Made by a program: the position numbers and the translations under genes | From: Clostridiales bacterium | GTDB lineage: Bacteria; Bacillota; Clostridia; Peptostreptococcales; Anaerovoracaceae | Length of the DNA stretch: 64,000 bases | NCBI GenBank assembly: GCA_012513435.1 | Contig: JAAZCE010000047.1 | Location: 1-64,000, forward strand | Reading direction: 5' to 3' | Notes under the pieces: generated by a model | Databases searched by the model: none | What the model was told of the DNA's origin: nothing | The model's input: the letters and a program-made list of their open reading frames with translations, nothing else | Part shown: positions 26,272 to 35,687 of the stretch, piece by piece | Position numbering within the stretch: position 1 is the stretch's first letter | How the letters are laid out: every line of letters begins with the position of its first letter

Positions 26272-26570
26272 AAAAAACGCCTATCCTCATTCAAGGACAA
26301 GCGTTAACCTGCGGTACCACCTTGTTTAATGCAAATAAAAATGCATTCTCTCTGCAGAGTGCCATCACACTCCTCGCCCATAACGTCGGCGTCACGTCTC
26401 AGCTACTCGGTCGCCTTGTCTTTAGCCGCATCTGTACGACTCTTTTGACTTCTCGCCTTTCACTTTGCCCTCCGAGGCCCATTTACTGAAACTGCGTCTA
26501 TCCGGATTCCACCGTCCCGAACTCTCTTAGAAACCGTCCCTCAGTTTTACTTCCCCGTCTTCGGTTTAGT
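26272..26570 (-). promoter_or_regulatory. T-box riboswitch, probable tRNA-Trp specifier
   Basis: The minus strand holds the T-box core AAGGTGGTACCGCAGG (26324-26309), followed by a terminator hairpin (26305-26277) and a T run (26277-26272). Upstream is Stem I with AAACTG pairing to CAGTTT, and a candidate specifier TGG at 26481-26479 in the internal loop, which would match tRNA-Trp. A predicted Trp importer lies downstream. The codon assignment is read by eye and less sure than the T-box itself. Confidence 0.85.
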
Positions 26571-26584
26571 ATTAACTTGATATT

Positions 26585-26613
26585 AATATACTATTCGTTT
26601 TGTGGTTTGTCAA
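26585..26613 (-). promoter_or_regulatory. promoter of the T-box operon
   Basis: On the minus strand a perfect -35 TTGACA (26613-26608) and -10 TATATT (26590-26585) are 17 bases apart, just before the T-box leader. Confidence 0.75.
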
Positions 26614-26634
26614 CATGTTTATAACATTTTTTTG

Positions 26635-27378
26635 TCAGATTAACATAAATTCTATAATTTGCTTTAACAGTACTATGTCCACACCATCCTCCCCATTGCT
26701 GTATGTTGCAATAAAATTATCATATGGCCTATATCCGCATTCCTCATATAGAAAGGCTTTTTGTCTGTTGGAAATTCGATATTCCTCCACATCCATCATA
26801 CCGTAATGCTCCCAAATAACAATCTTGCCATCGCGCTTCCTCTTGATAGTAAAATCGGGATACACCTCATTTCCGTCCAACATAAGCCCTTCCTCATATT
26901 TATACACAATTCCCGCATTTTCCAGCAATATTGCAATTATTAATTCCTCCTTTGACCTTACCCTCTCACCGGCCGGAGTAACATGTATTCGATTGTGTTC
27001 TTTGTACCGGTTTTTATTTCGAGGCATATTCAGCCACCTTTTAATCACATCGGTCTGGGCACCGGTCTTCTGAAAAATCTTAATATCCCCGTATTCAGTA
27101 TATCCTGCTTCCATTTCCTCAAGCAATTTTAAATTCTTTTTAATTTGAATTATACTCTCCGAAACCTTCTTTTTCTCCACAAGCTCGTCTATTAACGATT
27201 GCTTCTTCTTTGGCAAATAAATTTCCTTCCCGTTAATGTAAACGTAGGGCCTAGGTTGACGATGCTCTGACTTAAAAAATATATTGCCTTCTGAAAATGC
27301 ATCCAGTTTTTTCACATATTCTCTATGTTCATTGAGATAATAGTCATACTCCGCCTTAATTGCCTTTTTTGTAATCAT
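26635..27378 (-). CDS. PD-(D/E)XK nuclease-like protein
   Basis: A 247-residue protein. The C-terminal half resembles small restriction-endonuclease-like domains: RSKEELIIAILLENAGIVYKYE, then the acidic strand EVYPDFTIKRK and IVIWEHYGMMD. In the last motif the usual E-x-K reads E-H-Y, so the catalytic lysine may be shifted or lost. The N-terminal half is basic and partly coiled-coil. The ATG at 27378 has AAAGGAAAGG upstream; the longer frame to 27642 crosses repeats and is not used. No methylase or defence partner is beside it. Confidence 0.6.
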   Translation of the reverse strand: MITKKAIKAEYDYYLNEHREYVKKLDAFSEGNIFFKSEHRQPRPYVYINGKEIYLPKKKQSLIDELVEKKKVSESIIQIKKNLKLLEEMEAGYTEYGDIKIFQKTGAQTDVIKRWLNMPRNKNRYKEHNRIHVTPAGERVRSKEELIIAILLENAGIVYKYEEGLMLDGNEVYPDFTIKRKRDGKIVIWEHYGMMDVEEYRISNRQKAFLYEECGYRPYDNFIATYSNGEDGVDIVLLKQIIEFMLI

Positions 27379-27487
27379 GATTTTCCTTTCCTTTGGTCTA
27401 AGGTGCCTGCTTACATTTTTTACATTATTTACCATTATATTACAGCATATGTGATGAGATCGCAAGGGATTTTTGATTAGTGGTTCG

Positions 27488-27622
27488 AGTTTCAGCGATG
27501 AGCTGTTCATATCAGCCTCCGCCGCTGAAACTTGGCAATAAGTTTCTGCCGGCGAAGCTATTTGTAGTTGGTTTTCGGCGGTGAGATGTTCATATTGGCC
27601 TTCGCCACTGAAATGGCAAGCA
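27488..27622. repeat. imperfect direct repeats that form hairpins
   Basis: Two related units of about 48 bases lie at 27490-27538 and 27574-27620. Both share GAGNTGTTCATAT, a CGCC/CGCT core and CTGAAA followed by TGGCAA. Unit 1 is flanked by TTCAGCG and CGCTGAA, so it can fold back. A third fragment (TTTCTGCCGGCGAAG) lies between them. They look like a dispersed intergenic repeat. Confidence 0.5.
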
Positions 27623-27640
27623 AGCATGTGTGACAAAAAC

Positions 27641-27667
27641 AATGCAGCCGTGAATTACGGCTGCATT
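27641..27667 (-). terminator. terminator of the surface protein gene
   Basis: AATGCAGCCGT (27641-27651) pairs perfectly with ACGGCTGCATT (27657-27667). On the minus strand the stem is followed by a T-rich run, so it ends transcripts of the surface protein gene at 27753-28811. Confidence 0.85.
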
Positions 27668-27752
27668 GTTTATATGCATTATTTGTTCATATGTACTGTT
27701 TGTTTATATCTTATCCCTTTTATCATTTTTGAATTGCTTAGCAATTCTCAAA

Positions 27753-28811
27753 CTATTTGCTTTGTCTTCTGCTTGCAACAGTCAATCCACCGGCTGCCAT
27801 AAGTGACATGATTACCAATGCTACTACGAGAGCAACATTGCTGTCGTCTCCTGTATTAGGTGAACCTGTACCCTCTGTAACCTTCTTCCATGCTGCGTAA
27901 TAGTCAATATAATCTTCGTCTCCCGATACTACAGTAGCATTGTCTACCTTGGTGTTGCTGAATTTAGCATCTTTTGACAACTGAGCATCTCCAGTCACAT
28001 CACTCCATTCCAATTGACCGGCAACCAATGGATACCAGCCGACGAACTCGTACCCCTTAATAGCCTTAGGTGCAGGCGGAACCCCAGTAACTTTTGTATT
28101 TTCATCTAACCAGAATTCACCCATACCTATACTATTTTCTTTTTTCATAAGTCCGTTCCACCATTCACCAGATGATGGAAAAAAGCCTGTTGGATTGGTG
28201 ACCATGAAGTTCACACCATATGCAAGTTTTGTTACATTAGTAAGCTCGCCTACTTTTGGGTCTTCATTCATACTTCCGCTATCCCAATAATATGCAGTAT
28301 GTCCATCTCTTGTAGCCTTATACATTGCTCCCATATCAATGGCTTCATCATCGGTAAGTTCAGGATAGATAACATATGGGTATGAAGGTTCTTCAATACT
28401 AGGTTCAAAGAACATCACACTGTCTGTAGCCATGTATGCTCCCACATCTGATTTAAAGGAGCCGCTGTCTATTTCAAGGCTGCCATCGCCGGTAACACTA
28501 ATGTCTCCCTCAAATTGACCATATCCGATAATCTTAACTGCACCACTGGTTACACTCAGTGCTGAACTCAGGTCACAATTATTCCCACCAAGGTCTAAGG
28601 TCAGGTTCTTAGCAAGTGTAGCTCCCGCACCACTATATTCTCCTACTAATTCAATAGTAGCATCAGCCCCGGCACCTGCTACAGCATCAGCTAATGTGCC
28701 ATACTTTGTTTCACCAATCTGCCATGGTTCTCCCTCTGCAAAGGCAAGAGCCGGTATCATAGTCACCAGCATAGCTGCAGTTGCAATAATTGCTAATAGT
28801 TTTTTCCGCAT
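27753..28811 (-). CDS. sortase-anchored surface protein with SPNTG signal
   Basis: A 352-residue secreted protein. The signal peptide ends near LAFAEG. The N-terminal part of the mature protein (about 35-110) is Gly/Ala/Leu-rich and beta-helix-like; the rest includes one Listeria-Bacteroides-type repeat (KGYEFVGWYPL). The C terminus has SPNTG, a hydrophobic stretch and a basic tail (ASRRQSK), the arrangement of a sortase signal of the (S/P)PxTG type known from Clostridioides difficile sortase B. No sortase is in the window. The ATG at 28811 has AAGGAG 8 bases upstream. A divergent XRE gene may control it. Confidence 0.8.
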   Translation of the reverse strand: MRKKLLAIIATAAMLVTMIPALAFAEGEPWQIGETKYGTLADAVAGAGADATIELVGEYSGAGATLAKNLTLDLGGNNCDLSSALSVTSGAVKIIGYGQFEGDISVTGDGSLEIDSGSFKSDVGAYMATDSVMFFEPSIEEPSYPYVIYPELTDDEAIDMGAMYKATRDGHTAYYWDSGSMNEDPKVGELTNVTKLAYGVNFMVTNPTGFFPSSGEWWNGLMKKENSIGMGEFWLDENTKVTGVPPAPKAIKGYEFVGWYPLVAGQLEWSDVTGDAQLSKDAKFSNTKVDNATVVSGDEDYIDYYAAWKKVTEGTGSPNTGDDSNVALVVALVIMSLMAAGGLTVASRRQSK

Positions 28812-28963
28812 CACTTTTCTCCTTTTTCTTCGTAATAAACATAATTGCATTCACACCTTTAGTGCGGACACTACCCATGTCCCATCAAGTGCATCAACTA
28901 AAATACGGGGCCTCATCTAGTTTTCTCAATCCATGTACGCTATACGCCCGCCCAATAAACACA

Positions 28964-28986
28964 TTTTAGCGGATTTTCCGCTAAAA
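28964..28986. promoter_or_regulatory. inverted repeat between surface protein and XRE gene
   Basis: TTTTAGCGGA-TTT-TCCGCTAAAA is a perfect 10-base inverted repeat in the divergent intergenic region. Such sites are typical for small XRE regulators, one of which starts 117 bases away. Confidence 0.55.
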
Positions 28987-29102
28987 GTCAATAGTGCATT
29001 TCCCTTCATGGTAGCTTTATTATGTTTTCCTCTTTCACATATCGCACGTATTGATGACACTTCTATGGTTAATAATAAATGGTAATAAGGAGAATGCACA
29101 AA

Positions 29103-29303
29103 ATGTACCCGAGAATTAGAAATTTGAGGGAGGATAGAGATTTAACACAAAGGGAGATGGGTGTTGTTTTATCTTGCTCGCAACGCGTATACAGCAATTA
29201 TGAACGAGGCGATTTGGACATACCCACAGACATATTGATTAAGCTGGCAAAATTTCATAATACCACCACCGATTACATCCTTGGGCTTACCAACAAGAAA
29301 TAA
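29103..29303 (+). CDS. small XRE-family regulator
   Basis: A 66-residue protein that is little more than a Cro/C1 helix-turn-helix: IRNLREDRDLTQREMGVVLS followed by SQRVYSNYERGDLDIP and LIKLAKFHNTTTDYILGL. The ATG at 29103 is chosen because AAGGAG at 29087-29092 is too close to the ATG at 29094. It faces away from the surface protein gene, with a perfect inverted repeat between them. Confidence 0.85.
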   Translation: MYPRIRNLREDRDLTQREMGVVLSCSQRVYSNYERGDLDIPTDILIKLAKFHNTTTDYILGLTNKK

Positions 29304-29340
29304 ACTTCGCAGAATTGTTTTGTATAATGTAGCATCAAAA

Positions 29341-29385
29341 AAATCCTACTGTGGTTGTTTTTATTTTACCACGGTAGGATTTTTT
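29341..29385. terminator. bidirectional terminator
   Basis: AAATCCTACTGTGGT (29341-29355) pairs with ACCACGGTAGGATTT (29368-29382), with A and T runs on either side. It serves both the XRE gene and the convergent cyclophilin gene. Confidence 0.85.
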
Positions 29386-29435
29386 AGTTTCTTGAAGATT
29401 TTTTACAGTTTCGTTTGTACTAAAACATTCTCAGT

Positions 29436-29918
29436 CTATTTCTCTTCTATAGTTACCATCTTCATCTTCTGCGGTTTCTTAGGCTTATCCATCATGTTTC
29501 TCGGCTGGTTGACGATAGCATCTGCCGCTTCCATGCCCTCTGTGATTTTGCCGAAGGCTGCATATTGTCCGTCGAGGTGGGGTGCGTCGTGCACCATGAT
29601 GAAAAACTGAGAGCCGGCTGAATTAGGATCCATTGCCCTTGCCATAGAAAGAACCCCTCTATCGTGTCTCAGCTCGTTTTTAAATCCATTCATATTGAAT
29701 TCGCCTTCGATGCTGTATCCTGGTCCCCCTGTTCCCGTTCCTTCCGGGCATCCGCCCTGAATCATGAACCCCGGAATCACTCTATGGAATATGAGGCCGT
29801 CATAAAAACCCTCCTCTACCAGCTTGATAAAGTTTTCTACAGTCTTTGGTGCGTTTTCAGGATAAAGCTCACCTCTCATCACATCGCCGTTTTCCATTTC
29901 GATTCTTACATACTTCAT
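29436..29918 (-). CDS. cyclophilin-type peptidyl-prolyl isomerase
   Basis: A 160-residue cytoplasmic cyclophilin that speeds up proline isomerisation in folding proteins. FHRVIPGFMIQGGCPEGTGTGG holds the catalytic arginine, and QFFIMVHDAPHLDGQYAAFG is the conserved core. It has no signal peptide. It is the last gene of a seven-gene leftward operon that begins with the YacL-like gene. Confidence 0.93.
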   Translation of the reverse strand: MKYVRIEMENGDVMRGELYPENAPKTVENFIKLVEEGFYDGLIFHRVIPGFMIQGGCPEGTGTGGPGYSIEGEFNMNGFKNELRHDRGVLSMARAMDPNSAGSQFFIMVHDAPHLDGQYAAFGKITEGMEAADAIVNQPRNMMDKPKKPQKMKMVTIEEK

Positions 29919-29935
29919 ATTGTTAGTCTCCTCCT

Positions 29936-30394
29936 TTATTTACCTTCTCGCCTCTTAAAAGCGTTATATCCCATATAGTCCTCGTTCATGAATCTCCAGA
30001 ATTCGTCCTTCAAATACTCAGGATACAAAACCTTAATCTTCTGAACCTCTTCACGGGTCATGAACTTCACCTCGCGAAGCACCTGATGGTTTTCATCGTG
30101 TTCTGGGTCTGAGCCCAGAGCAAGGTCTCCGCCGTTTACATTGGCCATGAAGAAGTTCACGAAGCGCTGGCCCCGCTGGGATACCTCTTCAACATGCCAT
30201 ATGAGTTTGCCAATCTCAACTTCAAGGCCTGTTTCCTCTGCAACTTCCCGTTCTGCCGCTTCCTCGGCATTCTCGCCTTCTTCTATCCTTCCTCCCGGCA
30301 CCATCCAAATATCCTTATCCTCGTGGCGCTGTCTCACCATGAGCATTCTGTTTTCTTCATCTAATATTATTACCCTTACTCCACCTATCCACAT
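29936..30394 (-). CDS. Nudix hydrolase
   Basis: A 152-residue hydrolase of nucleoside-diphosphate-linked compounds. The Nudix box GGRIEEGENAEEAAEREVAE continues with ETGLEVE and fits GX5EX7REUXEEXGU. The ATG at 30394 is chosen because AGGAG lies 8 bases upstream; an earlier ATG at 30445 lies well inside chrA. The substrate is not known. It overlaps the end of the second chrA gene by a few bases. Confidence 0.88.
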   Translation of the reverse strand: MWIGGVRVIILDEENRMLMVRQRHEDKDIWMVPGGRIEEGENAEEAAEREVAEETGLEVEIGKLIWHVEEVSQRGQRFVNFFMANVNGGDLALGSDPEHDENHQVLREVKFMTREEVQKIKVLYPEYLKDEFWRFMNEDYMGYNAFKRREGK

Positions 30395-30954
30395 AATACC
30401 GCTCCTGCAACTCCCATCACTATCATAACGACTATAGGTCTCCATTTTAACATGCCTACCAGCACTACTGTTACCCCGAATATAATGATTGGCATAAAAT
30501 TAAAATAATCCAATCCGACCGTAAATAATTCCTTTGAAATTAACGTGCCATTTATCAAAACGGTTTCGCTGACAAATATCACTGCCGATCCTATCAGCCC
30601 AACAGTGACAGGTCTTATACCAAAAAATGCTCCCTGAAGAGCCCTGTTATCCTTAAACCTGTCCATCAATCTGCAAACTATGAGCATGATGGCGAAGGAT
30701 GGCAAACAAACCCCCATGGTAGATACCAAAGCTCCCGGAATACCCGCTGCCATAAGACCTACATAGGTGGCCGCATTTACAGCTATAGGTCCCGGCGTAA
30801 CCTGAGATATGGCTACAAGATCGGAAAATTCATTAGAAGTCATTATCCCAAAATCCTGTACACTCTGAAAAATCAGAGGCAGCATAGCCATTCCCCCGCC
30901 AAAGCTAAAGGCTCCGACTCTGAAAAACATTGTGAATAGATGGAGATATATCAT
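30385..30954 (-). CDS. chromate transporter family protein, half 2
   Basis: A 189-residue membrane protein of the short CHR family. FRVGAFSFGGGMAMLPLI and SQVTPGPIAVNAATYVG are the family motifs. It is the second of an overlapping pair (ATGA overlap with the first), and the two probably form an antiparallel heterodimer. CHR proteins export chromate or related anions; chromate itself may not be the natural substrate. Confidence 0.88.
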   Translation of the reverse strand: MIYLHLFTMFFRVGAFSFGGGMAMLPLIFQSVQDFGIMTSNEFSDLVAISQVTPGPIAVNAATYVGLMAAGIPGALVSTMGVCLPSFAIMLIVCRLMDRFKDNRALQGAFFGIRPVTVGLIGSAVIFVSETVLINGTLISKELFTVGLDYFNFMPIIIFGVTVVLVGMLKWRPIVVMIVMGVAGAVLCG

Positions 30955-31529
30955 TTATCTATCTCCTTCCCACTGGTCTTCCTGTCAACTACAGCCTTGT
31001 ATACTATGCCAAGCAGGGCTCCTGCAATTATGGCCCATACAGCTGTGATGCCAAAAACTCCTATTGCAACCAGAGACGAGACTGCCAATATCCACTGAAA
31101 GACATTTCTTAAAATCTGCTTTCCAAGCCTTACTGCAGTTACCAATATAAGCCCACAGACCGCCGCCTTGATTCCTGTAAATACACCCTGCAAATATCTA
31201 TTGTCCCCGACAAAGCCGAGAAGCAGCACTACTAAGACTATTATGACAAAGGAAGGAATAACTACCCCCAGAGTTGCACTCAGTGCGCCTCCAACACCTT
31301 TGACCTTTCGCCCTATGAACGTTGCGCTGTTTATGGCAATAACTCCAGGCAAGGTCTGACTCACCGCAATACAATCTATCATCTCATCTGCAGTAAGCCA
31401 GCCCTTGTCCTTGACAACAACCTGCTGAATCTGAGGTATCATAGCCATGCCCCCGCCAATTGTGAAGAGACCTATTTTGAAAAACTCCCAAAAAAGGCTC
31501 AAATATTGCTTTGCACTATCTTTCTTCAT
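30951..31529 (-). CDS. chromate transporter family protein, half 1
   Basis: A 192-residue partner of the preceding protein, with FKIGLFTIGGGMAMIPQI and SQTLPGVIAINSATFIG. Its ATG lies within the last codons of proS, so translation is coupled to proS. Paired short CHR genes are usual in Firmicutes. Confidence 0.88.
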   Translation of the reverse strand: MKKDSAKQYLSLFWEFFKIGLFTIGGGMAMIPQIQQVVVKDKGWLTADEMIDCIAVSQTLPGVIAINSATFIGRKVKGVGGALSATLGVVIPSFVIIVLVVLLLGFVGDNRYLQGVFTGIKAAVCGLILVTAVRLGKQILRNVFQWILAVSSLVAIGVFGITAVWAIIAGALLGIVYKAVVDRKTSGKEIDK

Positions 31530-33246
31530 TAATGGTCTTTATCGCCCTCGCAATGCCGTCCTCTACGGAAACCTCTTCCTTATCAGCATCGCGTCTCATC
31601 TTATATTCTAACAGTCCGTCTGCAGCTCCTCTGCCCACCGTAATCCTGATTGGAATTCCAAGAAGGTCTGCATCCTTGAATTTAACTCCGGGGCGCTCCT
31701 TTCTGTCATCCAGCATGACCTCTGCTCCTGCAGCTATCAGCTGATTGTAAATGCTGTCGGCAACTTCTGACTGTACCTGGTCGTCCGGCTTCATTACCGT
31801 AATAATTACGTGATAAGGAGCAATTGCCATAGGCCAGATAATGCCGTTTTCATCGTGATGCTGCTCAACTACCGCCGCCAAAGTTCTGGTAACTCCTATT
31901 CCGTAGCAGCCCATTACTATAGGCTTGTCCTGCATATTTTCGTCCTTGTAAAGGGCACCCATGGATTCGCTGTACTTTGTACCCAGCTTAAACACTTGGC
32001 CGACCTCGATACCTCTGTTATGCTTGACAGGTGCTCCGCATACAGGGCAGGCATCTCCCTCTGCCAGTATCTTGATGTCAGTAACTATATCTCCCTTATA
32101 GTCTCTTCCGTAGTTGACATTCTTTATATGATAATCTTCCTTACAGGCTCCGGCACACATATTCTTAAGTCCCAGAAGCTCGCTGTCCACAACTATTGTG
32201 CAGTCATGGAGCCTCGTCGGACCTGTGAATCCTCCTACGCAGCCTGTCGCTGCACTCATCTTATCTTCATCTGCAAATTCGATGGCATGCTCAGGAATAT
32301 TCAGAGCGTTCACAAGCTTAGTCATGTTTAGCTCCCTGTCCCCTCTTACGAAGGCAGCAACATATCCGTTTTCCTCGCCGTTGTTATCGTAGGTAACGAA
32401 AAGCAGGGCCTTTATAGTCTGAGTCTTATCAACACCCAAAAACGCCGCAACATCTTCAATGGTCTTTGTTCCCGGTGTATTGACCTCTTCCATCGGGAGC
32501 TGTGAAACCTCCCCCTGAGGCTGTGCGTCTACACATCCAGCTCTCTCCACCGTTGCAGCCATATGGCATTTTTCACAGTAGGCTATTTCGCTTTCTCCCA
32601 CATCAGAAATGGCTGTGAACTCGTGAGAATTACTTCCTCCGATTGCCCCTGTATCTGCCTCCACAGGTCTGAATTCAAGACCGCATCTTGTAAATATCTT
32701 TTCGTAGGCCTCATACATTTCATCATAGCTCCTATCCAGTCCATCCATATCCTTGTCAAAGGAATAGGCATCCTTCATGATGAATTCTCTGCTTCTCATA
32801 AGTCCGAATCTAGGTCTTGCTTCATCTCTGTATTTGGTCTGTATCTGATACAGGTTCAGCGGCAGCTGCCTGTATGATGAAACATCGCTTCTTACAATGT
32901 CCGTAAATATTTCTTCGTGAGTAGGCCCCAGACAGAACTCTCTTCCGTTTCTGTCCTTAAGCCTCCAAAGCTCAGGACCGTAAGCAAACCATCTGCCTGA
33001 TTCCTCCCATAATTCGGAGGGCTGTATGGCCGACATATGAATCTCCTGCCCGCCTGCCTGGTCCATTTCCTGCCTTATTATATCCTCGATTTTTCTTACC
33101 GATCGCCAGCCTAAAGGCATGAATCCATAAACCCCCGATACCAGCTTTCTAATCATTCCTGACCTGAGAAGCAGGATGTGACTAGGTATTTCCGCTTCGT
33201 TAGGAACCTCTCTAAGTGTTTTTAAATGCATCCTTGATAATTTCAT
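31516..33246 (-). CDS. proS: prolyl-tRNA synthetase
   Basis: The 576-residue class II synthetase charges tRNA-Pro. The start RMHLKTLREVPNEAEIPSH, GVYGFMPLGWRSVRKIEDII (motif 1), YRDEARPRFGLMRSREFIMK (motif 2) and GCYGIGVTRTLAAVVEQHHD (motif 3) are all visible, as is the editing (INS) domain between motifs 2 and 3. The ATG at 33246 has GAGGAG 7 bases upstream; the one at 33252 is too close. It follows ispDF by 12 bases. Confidence 0.95.
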   Translation of the reverse strand: MKLSRMHLKTLREVPNEAEIPSHILLLRSGMIRKLVSGVYGFMPLGWRSVRKIEDIIRQEMDQAGGQEIHMSAIQPSELWEESGRWFAYGPELWRLKDRNGREFCLGPTHEEIFTDIVRSDVSSYRQLPLNLYQIQTKYRDEARPRFGLMRSREFIMKDAYSFDKDMDGLDRSYDEMYEAYEKIFTRCGLEFRPVEADTGAIGGSNSHEFTAISDVGESEIAYCEKCHMAATVERAGCVDAQPQGEVSQLPMEEVNTPGTKTIEDVAAFLGVDKTQTIKALLFVTYDNNGEENGYVAAFVRGDRELNMTKLVNALNIPEHAIEFADEDKMSAATGCVGGFTGPTRLHDCTIVVDSELLGLKNMCAGACKEDYHIKNVNYGRDYKGDIVTDIKILAEGDACPVCGAPVKHNRGIEVGQVFKLGTKYSESMGALYKDENMQDKPIVMGCYGIGVTRTLAAVVEQHHDENGIIWPMAIAPYHVIITVMKPDDQVQSEVADSIYNQLIAAGAEVMLDDRKERPGVKFKDADLLGIPIRITVGRGAADGLLEYKMRRDADKEEVSVEDGIARAIKTINEER

Positions 33247-33258
33247 CGTCATTCTCCT

Positions 33259-34404
33259 CTATCGGTATATAGAGCACACAGCCTCTGCCGCAATGCCTTC
33301 CTCTCTTCCCGTAAACCCCAGTTTTTCCGTCGTTGTTCCTTTAATATTGATGCGGCTTTTTTCAAGACCCAAAGCCTGAGATATGTTTTCTCTCATACCG
33401 TCGATATAAGGGCTTATCTTAGGTCTCTGAGCAATCACCGTTACATCCACATTCCCTATGGAAAAAAAATTCTCCGAAAGCAATTCACCAACTCTTTCTA
33501 GAAGAACCATGCTTGAAATTCCCTTATAGGCATGATTACTATCCGGAAAATGCCTCCCTATATCTCCTAGGGCCGCTGCACCTAAGAGAGCATCCATAAG
33601 AGCATGAACCAGCACATCCGCATCGGAATGTCCCTCAAGTCCTTTTTCAAAGAATATTTCCACGCCGCCTAAAACCAGCTTTCTTTCACTGACCAGGCGG
33701 TGAACGTCAAACCCTGTTCCCACTCTGTTTTCCATGGGCAAGTCCTCTTTCGTAGTTATCTTTATGTTCTGATAATCACCGCTTACCATTTTCACACGGT
33801 AGCCCACACGCTCCACAAGCCCTGCGTCGTCAGTACCATAATACCCGTCCTGCAAAGCCTTATCGTAAGCCTCTATGAGAATAGCCTTCTTAAATCCCTG
33901 AGGAGTCTGCACAGAAAAGTAGTCCCTCCGGTCAACGCTTTGACTTACGCCGTCCTGTGCCTTTCTTACGCTGTTCTTCATGGCGACGCACGCTACGGCA
34001 GCCCCTTCCTCTGCGGTGGCCTTTATTACATTGAGGATTATCTCCTCGCTTACAAAAGGCCTTGCTCCGTCATGTATGAGAACATGGGCAACTCCCGGCC
34101 GTTTTCTGTTAACCTCCTGAAGAGCATTGTAAACAGAATCCTGTCTATGCCCTCCGCCCTTTACGACACCTTCTACCTTACCTATGCCGTTCTCGGCTAC
34201 CAAGGCTTGACAATAATCCACATACTCTTCATTTGCCACGATGAATATGTAGTCAACCTCATCTAAAGACGAAAACGCCTTTAAGGTTTTTAACAGCACC
34301 GGCTCACCGCCGATTTTTAAAAACTGTTTGGGAATGGGACCGCCTATGCGCGTCCCCTTCCCCGCTGCCGCTATAATAACGGCGACTTTTTTATTCTGAT
34401 ACAT
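33259..34404 (-). CDS. ispDF: bifunctional IspDF (MEP isoprenoid pathway)
   Basis: A 381-residue fusion. Residues 1-225 are IspD, which makes CDP-methylerythritol ([33 protein letters not shown]). Residues 226-381 are IspF, which makes the cyclodiphosphate ([10 protein letters not shown] with metal ligands, [35 protein letters not shown]). Fusion of the two is known in several bacteria. It lies between the YacL-like gene and proS with short gaps. Confidence 0.95.
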   Translation of the reverse strand: MYQNKKVAVIIAAAGKGTRIGGPIPKQFLKIGGEPVLLKTLKAFSSLDEVDYIFIVANEEYVDYCQALVAENGIGKVEGVVKGGGHRQDSVYNALQEVNRKRPGVAHVLIHDGARPFVSEEIILNVIKATAEEGAAVACVAMKNSVRKAQDGVSQSVDRRDYFSVQTPQGFKKAILIEAYDKALQDGYYGTDDAGLVERVGYRVKMVSGDYQNIKITTKEDLPMENRVGTGFDVHRLVSERKLVLGGVEIFFEKGLEGHSDADVLVHALMDALLGAAALGDIGRHFPDSNHAYKGISSMVLLERVGELLSENFFSIGNVDVTVIAQRPKISPYIDGMRENISQALGLEKSRINIKGTTTEKLGFTGREEGIAAEAVCSIYR

Positions 34405-34412
34405 GACCGCAC

Positions 34413-35534
34413 CTATCTATTACCTTTACCGCCCACAGGCTTGGCAAAAATCATCCTGCCTGCCGAGGTCTGAAGCACGCTTGTAACCAAAACCTTGATA
34501 GTATTGCCTATAAATTTCTTTCCTTCCTCAACGACTATCATTGTCCCATCATCAAGGTATGCAACAGCCTGGTTGTTTTCCTTGCCCTCCTTTACGAGAG
34601 AAAGTACCATTTCTTCTCCCGGCAGAACCACCGGCTTCAAGGTGTTGGCCAGTTCGTTGATATTAAGTACATCTACTCCCTTTATGGCCGCAACCTTGTT
34701 AAGGTTAAAATCGTTTGTAACAACCTTCCCATTCATTATCTGCGCCAGCTTCAAGAGCTTCACATCTACTTCGGGGATCTCATCCAGAGCTTTTTCCGCA
34801 ACGGTATTGTATATCTCTATACCATAATCGCTTTGAATCTTATTAAGGATATCCAATCCTCTTCTGCCTCTGTTTCTCTTAAGCGCATCGGAGGAATCAG
34901 CTATGTGTCTAAGCTCCACCAGCACGAATTCAGGTATAACTATAGGGCCCTCGATAAATCCGGTTCTCATAATATCCGAAATTCTTCCGTCTATTATTAC
35001 GCTGGTATCAAAAATTTTCGGAGAAGCATCAGCCTTCTGTTTGTTCTTCCCGCCACCTACCGATGTTATCTTTTTGGAATTGGACAACACAGTACGAATA
35101 TCTTGGCCTTTTCTCGTTGCTATCACTATTCCCAAATAGCCCAGTATTATGTATGTGATAATATTTAGAATCACATCTAGGTACGGAATCTTAATACCTA
35201 CATATATCTGACTTATCAAAAACGCGATAATAAGCCCAGCGATAAGCCCGACAGTCCCCAAAATAATTTCGTTGATTGACATCTTCTGTAGGTCTGATTC
35301 TATATTGTTGGCCATCTTGCTGCCTTGCTTTTTGAAGGTAGGCGTCAATCTGAAGAAGATTAATCCAAATATAATTGCAAATAAAATGGAAACACACGCT
35401 TCCTGCGCTCCCGAAAAGTCGACCCATTCCTCATGGTCTGCAAGGGTTATCAAGTATTTCGTCAACAAAAACGCACCATATCCTAATATGGCTCCGGCAA
35501 CAGTGAAAACAGCTCTAAGTAGTTTTTTTAGCAT
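34413..35534 (-). CDS. YacL-like PIN/TRAM-domain membrane protein
   Basis: A 373-residue protein with four N-terminal membrane segments, a PIN nuclease domain (starting near [19 protein letters not shown], with [12 protein letters not shown]) and a C-terminal TRAM domain that may bind RNA. It matches Bacillus YacL, whose gene also lies next to ispD. The ATG at 35534 is chosen because AAGGAGG overlaps the alternative GTG at 35543. It is the first gene of the ispDF-proS operon. Confidence 0.88.
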   Translation of the reverse strand: MLKKLLRAVFTVAGAILGYGAFLLTKYLITLADHEEWVDFSGAQEACVSILFAIIFGLIFFRLTPTFKKQGSKMANNIESDLQKMSINEIILGTVGLIAGLIIAFLISQIYVGIKIPYLDVILNIITYIILGYLGIVIATRKGQDIRTVLSNSKKITSVGGGKNKQKADASPKIFDTSVIIDGRISDIMRTGFIEGPIVIPEFVLVELRHIADSSDALKRNRGRRGLDILNKIQSDYGIEIYNTVAEKALDEIPEVDVKLLKLAQIMNGKVVTNDFNLNKVAAIKGVDVLNINELANTLKPVVLPGEEMVLSLVKEGKENNQAVAYLDDGTMIVVEEGKKFIGNTIKVLVTSVLQTSAGRMIFAKPVGGKGNR

Positions 35535-35687
35535 ATTTTTCACCTCCTTCCTCGTTTAAATACACATGCTATTAATTATATCACAACTTCTGTACCCCGC
35601 CAACAAATTATGGTACAATATTCACATACATATTACACAGTCAACACTTTGTGAATTTATTCTTACAATATAGAGAGGAGGTTTGTT

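Noticed and set aside
27379-27642. Upstream extension of the nuclease-like protein
   Set aside because: It crosses hairpin repeats; the ATG at 27378 has a good ribosome site.
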